Positions 63,416 through 64,000 of a stretch of DNA of 64,000 nt are shown here, piece after piece. Source of the stretch: Sulfobacillus acidophilus DSM 10332 (GTDB taxonomy: Bacteria > Bacillota > Sulfobacillia > Sulfobacillales > Sulfobacillaceae); the NCBI GenBank assembly GCA_000237975.1, contig CP003179.1:1860001-1924000 (forward strand), written 5' to 3'. The notes under the pieces are model-generated. The model saw nothing but the letters and a program-made list of their open reading frames with translations, was not told the origin of the DNA and did no database searches. Each line of letters begins with the position of its first letter. Positions within the stretch are counted from its first letter, which is position 1. Position numbers and translations under genes: made by a program.

Positions 63416-63510
63416 ACTGGTCCTCCTACCGGGTTTGTTGTGCCATCTATGCTAACAAATCCGGCGAGGCGGCACCAGTGAAGAGCGACCTGGTACACTG
63501 AAGAACGGTG

Positions 63511-64000
63511 ATGCGCGTGTCCAAACAAAATGCCGGGTCATCGAACGCTTTTTCCCGTCAACTGTGGATTATGACGGTCGTGACCGGCACCGTTGTGGCG
63601 AATATTTATTATAATCAGCCTCTGTTAAATGTCATGGCCGCCAGCTTTCACGTTCCACGGGCGGCCACCGGCTTGGTGGCAACGGTAACCCAGTTAGGGT
63701 ACGCGTCGGGACTCTTCTTTTTTGTCCCCTGGGGGGACTATGTGAATCGTCGGCACTTGATTCTCTGGCTTTTGGGATTGTCGGCGGCGGCCTTGGCGGT
63801 CGCCGGACTGGCTCCCCGGTTAGCTTGGCTGAACGTGGCCAGCTATGCCATAGGCCTCACATCCGTGGTGCCCCAAATTCTGGTCCCGTGGGCGGCCGAC
63901 CTGGCACCGGCGGGTCAACGAGGGCGCGTGGTGGGACTCGTCATGTCCGGTTTATTAATGGGCGTGCTATTGGCCCGCACCGTCAGCGGGCTCTTGGCCG
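63511..64000 (+). CDS. MFS transporter (partial, runs off window)
   Basis: Frame from ATG 63511 stays open to the right edge, about 163 residues with five or more helices. N-terminal GTVVANIYYNQPLLNVMA and the loop PWGDYVNRRHLILW fit the MFS branch with NIYYNQPLL signature, usually drug/arabinose-efflux type. Substrate unknown. Confidence 0.82.
   Translation, partial: MRVSKQNAGSSNAFSRQLWIMTVVTGTVVANIYYNQPLLNVMAASFHVPRAATGLVATVTQLGYASGLFFFVPWGDYVNRRHLILWLLGLSAAALAVAGLAPRLAWLNVASYAIGLTSVVPQILVPWAADLAPAGQRGRVVGLVMSGLLMGVLLARTVSGLLA

Noticed and set aside
1-64000. CRISPR arrays, rRNA genes, origin of replication
   Set aside because: No regularly spaced repeats, rRNA-like stretches or DnaA-box clusters were noticed.

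Overview
The window looks like chromosome of a GC-rich, spore-forming Firmicute. Sporulation is shown by spoIVA with a SigE-type promoter and by two alpha/beta-type SASP genes. Firmicute ancestry is shown by the order rpsB-tsf-pyrH-frr-uppS-cdsA, the pair YphA-like/der next to spoIVA, and YpmA- and YrzE-like genes. Protein style and context remind me of Sulfobacillus or a relative; that is inference from memory, not a database result. Genes are tightly packed, with many 4-base ATGA overlaps and overlapping convergent 3' ends.

Layout. 0-4.2 kb (-): translation and envelope operon. 4.2-9.3 kb: secreted/lipoprotein genes, a GH18-like protein lacking its catalytic Glu, miaB, a TPR lipoprotein, NUDIX, YpmA-like and SASP. 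9.3-16.1 kb: PLP enzyme, dehydrogenase, a 55-residue Cys-rich protein, MFS and two APC permeases. 16.4-18.6 kb: fhs plus a small cyclodeaminase-like gene. 18.6-25.7 kb: AarF kinase, speE, flavin oxidases and a pseudo-deacetylase exoprotein. 25.7-29.7 kb: MacAB-like exporter operon with two adaptors. 29.8-33.9 kb: SASP, surE, dinG-like. 33.95-37.6 kb: a decayed accessory patch with remnants of an IS630-like transposase, a winged-helix regulator, an aminotransferase and a DUF3854 primase-like gene, plus a GNAT gene of unusual composition. 37.6-44.2 kb (-): one probable operon speD-ndk-phosphoesterase-mtnP-ahcY-mtaD-thioesterase-PHP for polyamine synthesis and recycling of MTA and SAH, behind a good SigA promoter. 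44.2-47.7 kb: frameshifted FAH-family gene, SRPBCC, aminotransferase, CorA. 47.9 kb: tRNA-Pro. 48.2-53.3 kb: peptide ABC importer genes without ATPases. 53.4-57.7 kb: spoIVA, YceI, der, YphA-like. 57.9-61 kb: regulator and redox cluster. 61.3 kb to end: secreted small protein, DHH phosphoesterase, quinone oxidoreductase, and a truncated MFS gene.

The most notable content is at 58.7-60.1 kb. Two convergent genes, normally cut short by an in-frame TGA, each read through into a complete redox protein with the TGA exactly at the catalytic cysteine. One is a stand-alone AhpF-N-terminal-like double thioredoxin fold (motif U-A-F-C). The other is a peroxiredoxin (motif P-x3-T-x2-U) that has no cysteine at all. 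Each TGA is followed by a hairpin at the spacing expected of a bacterial SECIS. In the classical system AhpF's N-terminal domain reduces the peroxiredoxin AhpC, so this looks like an all-selenocysteine version of the AhpF/AhpC relay, next to cysK and a small membrane protein. No Sec decoding gene (selA/B/C/D) lies in the window, so this needs the rest of the genome.
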